Origin: a virus
IMG/VR virus record: IMGVR_UViG_3300046330_000118
Location: 1-52,129 of that record
Reading direction: 5' to 3' (one strand)
Length of the DNA: 52,129 bases
Program-made: the position numbers and the translations under genes
Notes under the pieces: model-generated
Seen by the model: the letters and a program-made list of their open reading frames with translations, nothing else
The model's database searches: none
Told to the model about the DNA's origin: nothing
Shown here: positions 13,716 through 20,750 of the stretch, piece by piece
How the letters are laid out: the number at the start of each line of letters is the position of its first letter
How positions within the stretch are numbered: the stretch's first letter is position 1

Positions 13716-15218
13716 ATGTCCAACTTAGTTGAATTCAGAGCATCAGCTGTCAAGGCGATGGCGAAGTACGAAGAGATCTGGAACAGCAGATTCAACGAAA
13801 ACGGCGAGCGCCGTCAGATGACAAACGAAGAGTTCAAAGAGATCTTCAGCATTCTACCAGGTTACAAGCTAAACGATGGAGTGTTCTACAGCGTTCGACA
13901 CATTATCACCGGATGGACTCCAGAGACATTGGCTGAACCGTCAGAGAATATCGCAGAGCTTGTTGAGTATCTCAAAAACAACCGGATCAAAGCTACTGTT
14001 TGGTTCGCAACTATGAAAGCAGCAGCAGACAAGATCGGACTCATTTACAATGTAAACGTTCGCAACGGTAACATTATCTTCAGTCAAGATGAGACATCGA
14101 TGATTGCAGGCAGCGAGCTTCTAGAAGACATAAACTTCTATTACATGCTAAAGCAGCTGAGCGTTATTGAGATTACTCGCGAGAACCTAATTCGTGGTAT
14201 TTCAACATACAACGACTGGCTAGCGTCATACAGCCGTCAGCTTCGCAATAACTCAATTCCAGAAGCCAAAAACACTGGAATCGAGAAGGTGTTTGAGCAG
14301 GCACCAAAGCCAGAAGCTGAGTTGATCCTAGCTCAGCTTGACGAAGCAATCAAGTTGCTACCAAGCAACGGTCTAACAGCCAGAACTTGGGGCTTCGAGA
14401 TTGAGGTTCCAGACGCCAAGAACGTTACACCAAGATTCAATTCAGGAATCGAAAAGGGCGAAGACGGAAGTCTTCGTAGCTACGAGGGTAACGACGAATG
14501 CGAGTGCGGATGTTCAGACTGTGTATTTCACAGCTGCGACTGTGACAACTGCACAGACTACAACGACGACCCAAGCCACTGTGGAGACAGTGACTGCCAG
14601 ACAGCAGACATGGCAGAGTTCCGAACCGTTGGTGGAGTCCAGCGAGCACACCACAACGGAATGTATCAGCTATGCAAGGAACTGAACGAGAACAATGCAG
14701 AGATGAATGACACTGCAGGTACTCACATTCACGTATATGCTCAGGACTTGACAACCCACCAGGTTGGTCAAGTAATGGCAATCTACAAGTACATTGAAGG
14801 TATTGTTAGCCCGATTGCTGGACGTTACAACGTGAACTACGCAGGTAAGGTACGTACTGACCACGTAGCAGCAGCGTTGAAGCGTAAAGATCCAAAGCTA
14901 AACAACGTCAAGCAGGTTGCAGTGAACGTAATGCACTTGCTAGGCGGACGCGGAACAATCGAGTTCCGACAGATGGACTGTAACTTGAACGCAAACAAGA
15001 TTACATTCTGGGCTTGGCTAGTTCGTGGACTTGTCGAGACTGCAAAGCGTGGAGCATCGCTCAAAGACTTCAAAAAGGTCCAGGACTTGAACGACGTTAT
15101 TGATGTTCTCGGTAAGTTTGAGTTCTTCATCCAGAACGAGAACCCAGGAGATGTAATCTTCGGAAGCAAGTCAGACCAGATGTTGGTCAAGACCCAGATG
15201 CACAAGCGTATCGACTAG
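13716..15218 (+). CDS. Amidoligase (GS-fold, Amidoligase_2-like) with Cys-rich insert
   Basis: The C-terminal half of this 500-residue protein matches the Amidoligase_2 family, ATP-dependent carboxylate-amine ligases with a glutamine-synthetase-like fold. Motifs seen are WGFEIEV (225-231), EDGSL (249-253), EFRTVGG (301-307), THIHV (336-340) and GTIEFRQMD near 424-432. An insert at 262-294 carries nine cysteines in an acidic setting, probably a metal site. Residues 1-220 match no domain I know. A TTAGGAAAAG site precedes the ATG. With the divergent class II amidotransferase it may form amide or isopeptide links on a peptide, protein or wall component; the target is not evident. Confidence 0.85.
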   Translation: MSNLVEFRASAVKAMAKYEEIWNSRFNENGERRQMTNEEFKEIFSILPGYKLNDGVFYSVRHIITGWTPETLAEPSENIAELVEYLKNNRIKATVWFATMKAAADKIGLIYNVNVRNGNIIFSQDETSMIAGSELLEDINFYYMLKQLSVIEITRENLIRGISTYNDWLASYSRQLRNNSIPEAKNTGIEKVFEQAPKPEAELILAQLDEAIKLLPSNGLTARTWGFEIEVPDAKNVTPRFNSGIEKGEDGSLRSYEGNDECECGCSDCVFHSCDCDNCTDYNDDPSHCGDSDCQTADMAEFRTVGGVQRAHHNGMYQLCKELNENNAEMNDTAGTHIHVYAQDLTTHQVGQVMAIYKYIEGIVSPIAGRYNVNYAGKVRTDHVAAALKRKDPKLNNVKQVAVNVMHLLGGRGTIEFRQMDCNLNANKITFWAWLVRGLVETAKRGASLKDFKKVQDLNDVIDVLGKFEFFIQNENPGDVIFGSKSDQMLVKTQMHKRID

Positions 15219-15228
15219 TGGCATAGAA

Positions 15229-15270
15229 CGGAGTGGGTGCTTCGCACCCCTCCGCTCGCCCCTGCGGGGC
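15229..15270 (+). terminator. Double hairpin after the amidoligase gene (possible terminator)
   Basis: An 11-bp stem (CGGAG plus GGGTGC with their complements, 15229-15254, TTC loop) is followed by GCCCC-TGC-GGGGC at 15258-15270. Only a weak T run follows (TCGTTTATAAAAG), so it may attenuate, stabilise the upstream mRNA or be a palindromic repeat rather than stop transcription fully. Confidence 0.45.
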
Positions 15271-15293
15271 TCGTTTATAAAAGAAAGAAAAAC

Positions 15294-15578
15294 ATGGAAA
15301 TCAAGTTCGTTACAGAAGAAGAGATTGCTGAGAAGCGTGGGCGCAAAGAAAGGTACCCATGGAGCGAGTTCATCGAGGAGTTGTACAAGCACCCAGGCAA
15401 GTGGGCGGAGTTCCCAGTCAAGGTGGTCAATTCAGGTTCTGCATACCGTATCACAACGAAGTATAAGGATGTAGAGGTACAAGTAACAGGAGGCAACAAC
15501 CTACCAGTAGAAGACGCAAACAAGCAGTTGTGGACAGTATATGTCCGTTATACCCCAACAGAAGAGGAGACGTTCTAA
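15294..15578 (+). CDS. Small phage protein, 94 aa
   Basis: ATG 15294 gives MEIKFVTEEEIAEKRGRKER followed by YPWSEFIEELYKHPGKW. The basic RGRKERYPW segment followed by an acidic helix recalls a group of small actinophage proteins of unknown function, and the C-terminal half is beta-rich. Only an A/G-rich leader precedes the ATG, with no clear ribosome site. It overlaps the next gene by TAATG. Confidence 0.7.
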   Translation: MEIKFVTEEEIAEKRGRKERYPWSEFIEELYKHPGKWAEFPVKVVNSGSAYRITTKYKDVEVQVTGGNNLPVEDANKQLWTVYVRYTPTEEETF

Positions 15579-15751
15579 TGGCATACGTAACAGCAGATGG
15601 CAACTACGGCTCGGATGAGGTTGTAGAGTTTGAGTACGAGGAGCTAACAGACGCACAGTGGGAAACAGTCTCTGTGCTACCAGACAGGGACAAGTTCCCA
15701 TACGTCATCTCTGTGCTCAACGGAGAAGATACGTCAGACTGGGAGCTGTAA
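15578..15751 (+). CDS. Small LTxxQW-motif protein, 57 aa
   Basis: ATG 15578 overlaps the upstream stop (TAATG). The product starts MAYVTADGNYGSDEVVEFEY and contains EELTDAQWETVSVLPD, the LTxxQW core also found in three proteins of the minus-strand early operon. It is the only copy on the plus strand. Function unknown. Confidence 0.65.
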   Translation: MAYVTADGNYGSDEVVEFEYEELTDAQWETVSVLPDRDKFPYVISVLNGEDTSDWEL

Positions 15752-15790
15752 AACCCCCGGGTTTCTAAAGTCTCTAATAGTCCTAACAGG
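15752..15790 (+). repeat. Stop-associated repeat, copy 1
   Basis: Directly after a stop codon the sequence CCCCGGGTTT (15755-15764) leads into CTAAAG and AGTCCTAACAGG. A related copy follows at 16258-16298. The core AAACCC-CC-GGGTTT is self-complementary. Role unknown. Confidence 0.5.
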
Positions 15791-15838
15791 ATGCGCATAT
15801 AACGGCGTATCCGCCCCAGAAAACCAGTGGCTGATGAT

Positions 15839-15882
15839 GGGGCGCTGCCCCTTCACTTTGTGAAGGAGGGGCAGCTAGCCCC
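15839..15882 (+). other. Strong intergenic hairpin before the 81-aa gene
   Basis: CTGCCCC (15845-15851) pairs with GGGGCAG (15868-15874), TTCAC with GTGAA inside it around a TTT loop, and GGGGC (15839-15843) with GCCCC (15878-15882) outside. No T run follows; the ribosome site AGGAAAGG comes directly after. It may mark an RNA processing site or protect the downstream mRNA. Confidence 0.55.
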
Positions 15883-15899
15883 TAGGAAAGGTAACTACA

Positions 15900-16145
15900 A
15901 TGGATGAGCTGTTCGCCAGTAACGAGATGACAGACGAGGAAGCAGCATACGAGTCGTATCCATACAAGGACTACAACGGGTGGAATCTAGACATCGGCTC
16001 TCTTGTGCAGTTCGCAGGAGATGACCGGACATACGGTCAGATGTTTAGGATCGTAGTGTTTACGCTAGATGCTAAGAAGGCTCTAGTCGTAGCAGGAGAG
16101 AAAAAGTATTGGGTAACACTAAGTTCACTAAGGTGGGTCCGTTAA
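15900..16145 (+). CDS. Hypothetical protein, 81 aa
   Basis: ATG 15900 follows an AGGAAAGG site. The N-terminal 30 residues are acidic (SNEMTDEEAAYESYPYKDY). The rest looks like a small beta barrel, with alternating hydrophobic strands (GSLVQFAGDD, MFRIVVFTLD, KALVVAGEKKYW). No family is recognised. It overlaps the next gene by TAATG. Confidence 0.65.
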   Translation: MDELFASNEMTDEEAAYESYPYKDYNGWNLDIGSLVQFAGDDRTYGQMFRIVVFTLDAKKALVVAGEKKYWVTLSSLRWVR

Positions 16146-16276
16146 TGATTCAGGCAATCAGTTGGTTAATCATCATTGGGTTAGCAGTTGTTGTATACGG
16201 CGCAATGAACGCACTATACATTGACTCGCTCAAGACGCAAGTTCGAGAGTTAGAAGAAAAGTCCCCGGGTTTTTAG
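16145..16276 (+). CDS. Single-helix membrane microprotein, 43 aa
   Basis: ATG 16145 lies in a TAATG overlap with the preceding gene. One membrane helix (AISWLIIIGLAVVVYGAMNA) is followed by a short charged helix (LKTQVRELEEK). The gene ends in TTT TTA G inside the second stop-associated repeat. Translational coupling and the clear hydrophobic pattern support it. Confidence 0.65.
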   Translation: MIQAISWLIIIGLAVVVYGAMNALYIDSLKTQVRELEEKSPGF

Positions 16277-16298
16277 AAAACCTAAAAGTCCTACAAGG
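16258..16298 (+). repeat. Stop-associated repeat, copy 2
   Basis: CCCCGGGTTT (16263-16272) followed by TTAGAAAA and AAAGTCCTACAAGG matches copy 1 at 15752-15790 over about 40 bases with scattered differences. This copy overlaps the last codons and stop of the 43-aa membrane protein. The following 130 bases to 16431 hold no clear ATG-started gene. Confidence 0.5.
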
Positions 16299-16431
16299 CC
16301 TAGAGAATGGGAGCCAATCAAACCAAGAGAAGCTGTGGTACAGATAGGAATAATAACAAGAAGCGATGATACGACTTTTTCGCTCTTTGAGACGAAAGTC
16401 GTCTCATCTATTAAATAGAAAGTGACATAAG

Positions 16432-16872
16432 ATGTCCAAGGTAACAGCAGTAGCAGCAGTAGCAGTACCAGATGATTCAGTTCTAGACGATGCGTACTTC
16501 GGTGCGAAGGAGCCAGGTCAGTACACGATGGAGATTGTGGACGTTGAGATGGTAACAGTCAAGTCTGGAAAGCACGAAGGCAAGCCAGCGTTGAACCTAA
16601 CGCTAGCACACGCAGATTCACGCAAGGTCTGGAAGCAGATTCCATTGTGGTCAGCACCAGTTGACAAGTCAGAAGACGCTCGCAAGGAGCGCGACTGGTT
16701 GCGGATGTCACGCAAGGCACTTGTCGATTCACTAAGCATCACAAACAATGAGCTAGTCAACTCACCAGAGTCGTTGATTGGTCTAGTCGTTGAAGCCCAG
16801 TTGGGTGTTCAGAACTCTGCAAACTACGGTGAGCAGAACTTCGTTGTAACATTCAAGCCACTTGGTAACTAA
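16432..16872 (+). CDS. DUF669-like ssDNA-binding protein, copy 2
   Basis: This 146-residue protein has the layout of the copy at 2811-3284: EPGQYTMEIVDVEMVTVKSG near residues 27-46, then GKPALNLTL, a WKQIPLW aromatic segment and a C-terminal beta region with asparagines. The two share pattern rather than long identity. It is the last gene of the plus-strand amidoligase operon and is followed by a strong terminator. It may be a specialised ssDNA- or RNA-binding protein. Codons strongly favour A-ending forms (GCA, GTA, CCA), unlike the terminase genes that follow. Confidence 0.7.
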   Translation: MSKVTAVAAVAVPDDSVLDDAYFGAKEPGQYTMEIVDVEMVTVKSGKHEGKPALNLTLAHADSRKVWKQIPLWSAPVDKSEDARKERDWLRMSRKALVDSLSITNNELVNSPESLIGLVVEAQLGVQNSANYGEQNFVVTFKPLGN

Positions 16873-16886
16873 CCAATAAAGAACAG

Positions 16887-16922
16887 CCCCAGAGTCGTCC
16901 CCCCGGCTCTGGGGTTTTTTTT
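16887..16922 (+). terminator. Rho-independent terminator of the amidoligase operon
   Basis: An 8-bp stem CCCCAGAG (16887-16894) / CTCTGGGG (16907-16914) is followed directly by eight Ts. It separates the plus-strand early operon from the late genes. Confidence 0.93.
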
Positions 16923-17054
16923 GATGCCGGGAAGCGTGTTATGTATGAATGAAAGAAATCATTTTATTAGACAAATATATATAAGAGGTAGCTCTCTCCC
17001 ACCACGCTCGAATCACAACACCTTTTGAAACAAATCTTATAAAACATGTTTACA

Positions 17055-17063
17055 TGGTAAAAT
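17055..17063 (+). promoter_or_regulatory. Late promoter motif TGGTAAAAT before the packaging genes
   Basis: An extended -10 match (TGG plus TAAAAT at 17058-17063) with no TTGACA-like -35 box. RNA would start near 17070, 37 bases before the first late ATG, which has a GGAGG ribosome site. A GCGC...GCGC inverted repeat lies in this short leader. Confidence 0.6.
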
Positions 17064-17106
17064 GGATTGCGCAAAAAATTTCGCGCATATTTTTGGAGGT
17101 TTTTGA

Positions 17107-17274
17107 ATGGGCTCTATTGTTGACGATCCTACCCCTAAGGTTGAGGATTCTGCTACCCCGGTGAATGCTGAGCAGCTTGCTGATATGTTGTATCTTGTCT
17201 TTGAGGCCGTGAAGGACCTTGAGGCTTCGTTTATTGAGTTGCGTAAGGAGCTCACGGATGAGTCGCGCCCTTAA
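17107..17274 (+). CDS. Small acidic protein, 55 aa, first late gene
   Basis: ATG 17107 follows a GGAGG site eight bases upstream. The product starts MGSIVDDPTPKVEDSATPV and ends in a helical segment (YLVFEAVKDLEASFIELRKE). It overlaps the small terminase gene by 17 bases. No family is recognised; its place suggests a packaging accessory. Confidence 0.7.
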   Translation: MGSIVDDPTPKVEDSATPVNAEQLADMLYLVFEAVKDLEASFIELRKELTDESRP

Positions 17275-17767
17275 TCTTCTTGACGAGTCTCTGATTCGCC
17301 TGGCGGCTTCTGGTAAGTCTGGTCAGGAGCTTGAGCGTTCTACTGGTATCCCTGCCGCTCAGGCTGTGCAGCATGTCAAGGATTTGATGGCCCGCCGTGA
17401 TGTTTGGTCTGAGGTTGAGCAGCGTCAGCTTTTGCTGTATCAGCTTAATGAGCTGAAGGATTCGCTGACTGAGGCTGCGTTCCAGCTGAAGGACCCTGAG
17501 TCTGCACGTCTATTGCTTAAGACTCTGGAGCTTATTGGTAAGCGTTTGGATTCTCAGAAGACGCAGCTGGATGAGCAGGTGCTTAAGCTGTCGCAGTATC
17601 AGCAGGGTGTTCTTCTTCGCGCTATGGATGCGGCTCTTTCTTTTGCTAAGAAGTCTCTGCAGGAGCAGTACCCCGATGTTGACTCCACTCGCTTGGACGC
17701 ACTGGTTGCTGAGGGCTTGATGAAGGCCAAGAGCGAACTGCAAGAGGAGACGCAATCTTTTGATTGA
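17258..17767 (+). CDS. terS: Small terminase subunit-like protein
   Basis: This 169-residue protein starts at ATG 17258 (MSRALNLLDESLIRLAASGK). An N-terminal helix-turn-helix (SGQELERSTGIPAAQAVQHV, residues about 20-39) is followed by long helices with QLLLYQLNELK and KTLELIGKRLDSQK, as in small terminase oligomers. It lies directly before the large subunit and overlaps it by eight bases. The family link rests on layout and position rather than strong sequence motifs. Confidence 0.72.
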   Translation: MSRALNLLDESLIRLAASGKSGQELERSTGIPAAQAVQHVKDLMARRDVWSEVEQRQLLLYQLNELKDSLTEAAFQLKDPESARLLLKTLELIGKRLDSQKTQLDEQVLKLSQYQQGVLLRAMDAALSFAKKSLQEQYPDVDSTRLDALVAEGLMKAKSELQEETQSFD

Positions 17768-19271
17768 TAATGTCATTGATGGGGTTATTAAGGATCTGCA
17801 GCAGCGGTCTAAGAACTCTCTTTATTTAACTGACCCTGCCGCCTGGGTGCATGATGTGCTGGGTAAGCATGTTTGGTCTAAGCAGCGTGAGGTTCTTGAG
17901 TCTCTGGTTGACAACACGCACACGGCTGTGGTTAGCTGTAACGGTATGGGCAAGTCTGCGATTGCGGGCATGGCTGGGGCCTGGTGGGTATCTGTGCATG
18001 ACCCGTACGAGGTTGCGCTTATTGCGTCGGCTCCGACGTACCCTCAGATTGCTCGTGTGCTCTTCCGTGAGCTTAAAGATAACCACAAGGCTGCGGCGAT
18101 TCGCGGCTTTAGCCTACCCGGGCACATCAACCAGTCGGAGGAGTGGAAGCTCGACGACGAGTACGGCACACTGATTGGCTTTGGCCGTCGACCTGCCGAC
18201 ACTGACATTGTTTCCGCCTTCCAGGGTATCCACCGTCGTTTTGTGATGGTGGTTCTGGATGAGGCTGGCGGTATCCCTCAGGACTTGTATACGGCTGCTG
18301 AAGCGGTTACTACGACTGCGGACTCGCGAGTGCTTGCTATTGGTAACCCGGACCGCAGAGGAACCGAATTCCACCGTATTTTCCGTGAGGATGAGACTTG
18401 GAATAAGATTAAGGTTTCTGCATTTGATACGCCAAACTTTACGGGCGAGGATATTCCAGAGGAGCTGAAGCCGCTTTTGATTCAGCCGGGCTGGGTTGAC
18501 CGTCAGAAGGTTGCTTGGGGTACTGATTCTGCCCGTTATAAGTCTAAGATTTTGGCCGAGTTTCCCGAGGAAGACGACACTACGTTTTTCAGCCAGACTG
18601 CTATCGATTCTGCTATTGACCTTGACGTTGTTGAGGATATGGAGATCCCGGTTGTGCTCGGTGTCGACGTTGCACGTTTCGGTGATGACGATTCTGTAAT
18701 TTACACTTGCAGGGGTGGCCGTTTGCGTCACCACGCTACATGGACTAAGGCTAATGCTGTTGAGTCGGCTAACCGCATCCATGAGGCTGCTATTGCTTTT
18801 GGAGCTAGGGAGGTTCGAGTTGACGGTACTGGTTTGGGTGCGCCAATTGTTGACATGCTTGCTAATATGTGTAATGATTCCTATGTGGTTATTAGCGTTG
18901 TTGGTTCTGCTGCTAGCCCTGATAACACGAGATGGCTTAATGCTCGTGCGGCGGGCTATGATTCGATGCGTGAGCGGATGATTATGGGGAATTTGGACAT
19001 CGACATGATGGACAAGGACCTTATTGACGAAATGATGTCGATTAAGTACAAGTTTTCTACTAAGGGTTCAATTCAGATTGAATCTAAAGATGATATGCGC
19101 TCTAGGGGCATGAAGTCCCCTGACCGCCTAGATGCGGCGATGTATGCGTCTTTGGACATGTCTAAGTTGATGAACTCTGCATACCCGACTGGCAAGCCTG
19201 GCGACAAGATGTATATGGACGCTAACGATCTTGATGTAAAGTTTCCGTTTTACTCGGACTGGACATGGTAG
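17760..19271 (+). CDS. terL: Large terminase subunit
   Basis: This 503-residue packaging motor starts at TTG 17760 in the overlap TTGATTGA. The ATPase domain shows Walker A SCNGMGKSA (59-67) and Walker B VMVVLDEAGG near residues 160-170. The C-terminal RNase H-like nuclease domain begins with VVLGVDVARFGDDDSV near residue 300 and carries further acidic residues (VDGTGLG, DRLDAAMYA). It cuts and translocates DNA into the prohead with the small subunit and the portal. Codons favour T-ending forms. Confidence 0.93.
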   Translation: MIDNVIDGVIKDLQQRSKNSLYLTDPAAWVHDVLGKHVWSKQREVLESLVDNTHTAVVSCNGMGKSAIAGMAGAWWVSVHDPYEVALIASAPTYPQIARVLFRELKDNHKAAAIRGFSLPGHINQSEEWKLDDEYGTLIGFGRRPADTDIVSAFQGIHRRFVMVVLDEAGGIPQDLYTAAEAVTTTADSRVLAIGNPDRRGTEFHRIFREDETWNKIKVSAFDTPNFTGEDIPEELKPLLIQPGWVDRQKVAWGTDSARYKSKILAEFPEEDDTTFFSQTAIDSAIDLDVVEDMEIPVVLGVDVARFGDDDSVIYTCRGGRLRHHATWTKANAVESANRIHEAAIAFGAREVRVDGTGLGAPIVDMLANMCNDSYVVISVVGSAASPDNTRWLNARAAGYDSMRERMIMGNLDIDMMDKDLIDEMMSIKYKFSTKGSIQIESKDDMRSRGMKSPDRLDAAMYASLDMSKLMNSAYPTGKPGDKMYMDANDLDVKFPFYSDWTW

Positions 19272-19274
19272 AAT
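19266..19274 (+). promoter_or_regulatory. Late promoter motif TGGTAGAAT before the portal gene
   Basis: An extended -10 match (TAGAAT 19269-19274) that overlaps the stop region of terL. RNA would start near 19281. The portal TTG at 19305 has a TTGGAGA site. Confidence 0.5.
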
Positions 19275-19304
19275 TATAGTATATTTTAACTTTTTGGAGA
19301 TATT

Positions 19305-20705
19305 TTGAGCAATTTTGACAGTTTTTTTGACGGTGAAGCAGAGCTTCAGGATCTCCGCGAGTCTTATTCACGCATGGCTGAGGTTATGCTGAGCATTGAG
19401 GATGACGGCTGGTCACTTTTGGGGCTTGAGAACCCTCACAGCAACTCTTTCACTCTTGAGGCGCTTCACGCCCTTTCTGAGCGTCTTATTGAGAAAACTG
19501 ACGGTAATCCGCTTCTAAAGCGTGGTTTGGGCCTTCGCACGAGCTATATCTTTGGCCGTGGCGTAGATATTCAGAATGTCTCTTCTAAGCGTGTTCAGTC
19601 ACTAATTGACGACCCTCAGAACCAGGCTGCCCTGTTCTCGAACGACGCTATGTGCGTCAACGAACGGTCGAACTTTGCCTCTGGCCAGTTCTTCATTTTG
19701 GGGGATAACGCCACCAAAAAGCTTCAAAGAATTCCTTTTAACGAGATTACTGGCTGGGTTACCGACCCTGACGACGTTGAAACCGTCCGTTACATCCGCC
19801 GTTCATGGACTCGCAAGAACATTAACGGCCAGGATGAAGCCAAGAACGAGTGGTACCCGATCGACACGCTCGGAACTACAACTCGCGTTGACTACATTCA
19901 GAAGCAGCCGGTCAACTACAACAAGACCATCTTCCCGTTCATCGTAAACAAGCGCTCAGGAGCCGTCTGGGGCGTTCCTGACAGCTTTGCAGCGTATCCT
20001 TGGGCTCACGCCTACAATGAGTATTTGAAGGACGGCTCACGCATCCTGAAGGCTCTGAGCATGTTCGCTTGGCAGCTTAAGTCGAAGACTAAGAGTGGCG
20101 CACAGGCAGCAGCTGCTACAATTGCTACACCAAGTAGTTCTGGCTCAACCGCAATTATGGGTGCTGACATGGAGCTTTCAGCTCTTCCGCGCACAAGTAA
20201 CTCTGTAGATCTAGGTAATGGAAAGCCACTTGCTGCTATGGTAGCCAGTGCGCTGGAAGTTTCTGTGATTGCTCTTATGAGCGACCCAGGAACTTCCGGT
20301 GCATATGGTGTCGCACAGACTCTAGACGTACCGACCACTAAGGCCATGCAGGCCCGCCAGAAGCTTTGGGAAAACTACCTTAAGCGTGTGATGGCTTTCT
20401 TCGGTGACACCAAGGCAACTATCAAGTGGCCTAAGATGGAAACCGAGTCAAGCTTCCGCCAGCTTCAGTCTTTGGCTTTGGCTAAGGAGTCGATGGCTAT
20501 TTGGCCTGACGAGTTCCGCAACGCTGTGCTAGATGAGCTTGATGTTGTCGCAATGCGCAACGGCTCACCAGAGGACAGCACGCAAGACAACCCTGACAAC
20601 AGCGGCTCAGTAGTTCCGTCTCAGGGCAACTCTGGCGCGGTAGGCTCGATGCAGGATAACTCAAACGACCTGCGTGATATGGATAACACTCCTGCAACTA
20701 ACTAA
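19305..20705 (+). CDS. Portal protein
   Basis: This 466-residue protein fits siphovirus portals by size, position after terL and content: LKRGLGLRTSYIFGRGVDI near residues 70-90, a central helical region, a SDPGTSGAYGVAQTLD stretch near residues 325-340, and a hydrophilic Asn/Asp/Ser-rich C-terminus. It starts at TTG with a GGAGA site. It forms the dodecameric ring for DNA entry. The last 40 residues are low-complexity and probably disordered. Confidence 0.88.
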   Translation: MSNFDSFFDGEAELQDLRESYSRMAEVMLSIEDDGWSLLGLENPHSNSFTLEALHALSERLIEKTDGNPLLKRGLGLRTSYIFGRGVDIQNVSSKRVQSLIDDPQNQAALFSNDAMCVNERSNFASGQFFILGDNATKKLQRIPFNEITGWVTDPDDVETVRYIRRSWTRKNINGQDEAKNEWYPIDTLGTTTRVDYIQKQPVNYNKTIFPFIVNKRSGAVWGVPDSFAAYPWAHAYNEYLKDGSRILKALSMFAWQLKSKTKSGAQAAAATIATPSSSGSTAIMGADMELSALPRTSNSVDLGNGKPLAAMVASALEVSVIALMSDPGTSGAYGVAQTLDVPTTKAMQARQKLWENYLKRVMAFFGDTKATIKWPKMETESSFRQLQSLALAKESMAIWPDEFRNAVLDELDVVAMRNGSPEDSTQDNPDNSGSVVPSQGNSGAVGSMQDNSNDLRDMDNTPATN

Positions 20706-20707
20706 TG

Positions 20708-20716
20708 TGGTATCAT
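20708..20716 (+). promoter_or_regulatory. Late promoter motif TGGTATCAT before the protease gene
   Basis: TGG plus TATCAT (20711-20716) lies just after the portal stop. RNA would start near 20723, 28 bases before ATG 20751, which has a TGGAGT site. Confidence 0.5.
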
Positions 20717-20750
20717 TACTTATAGAATTATTAATACCTATGGAGTATCT

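Noticed and set aside
18114-18782. Minus-strand frame of 222 codons opposite the large terminase
   Set aside because: It is antisense to conserved terminase motifs, has low-complexity content and no start signals. It is a shadow.
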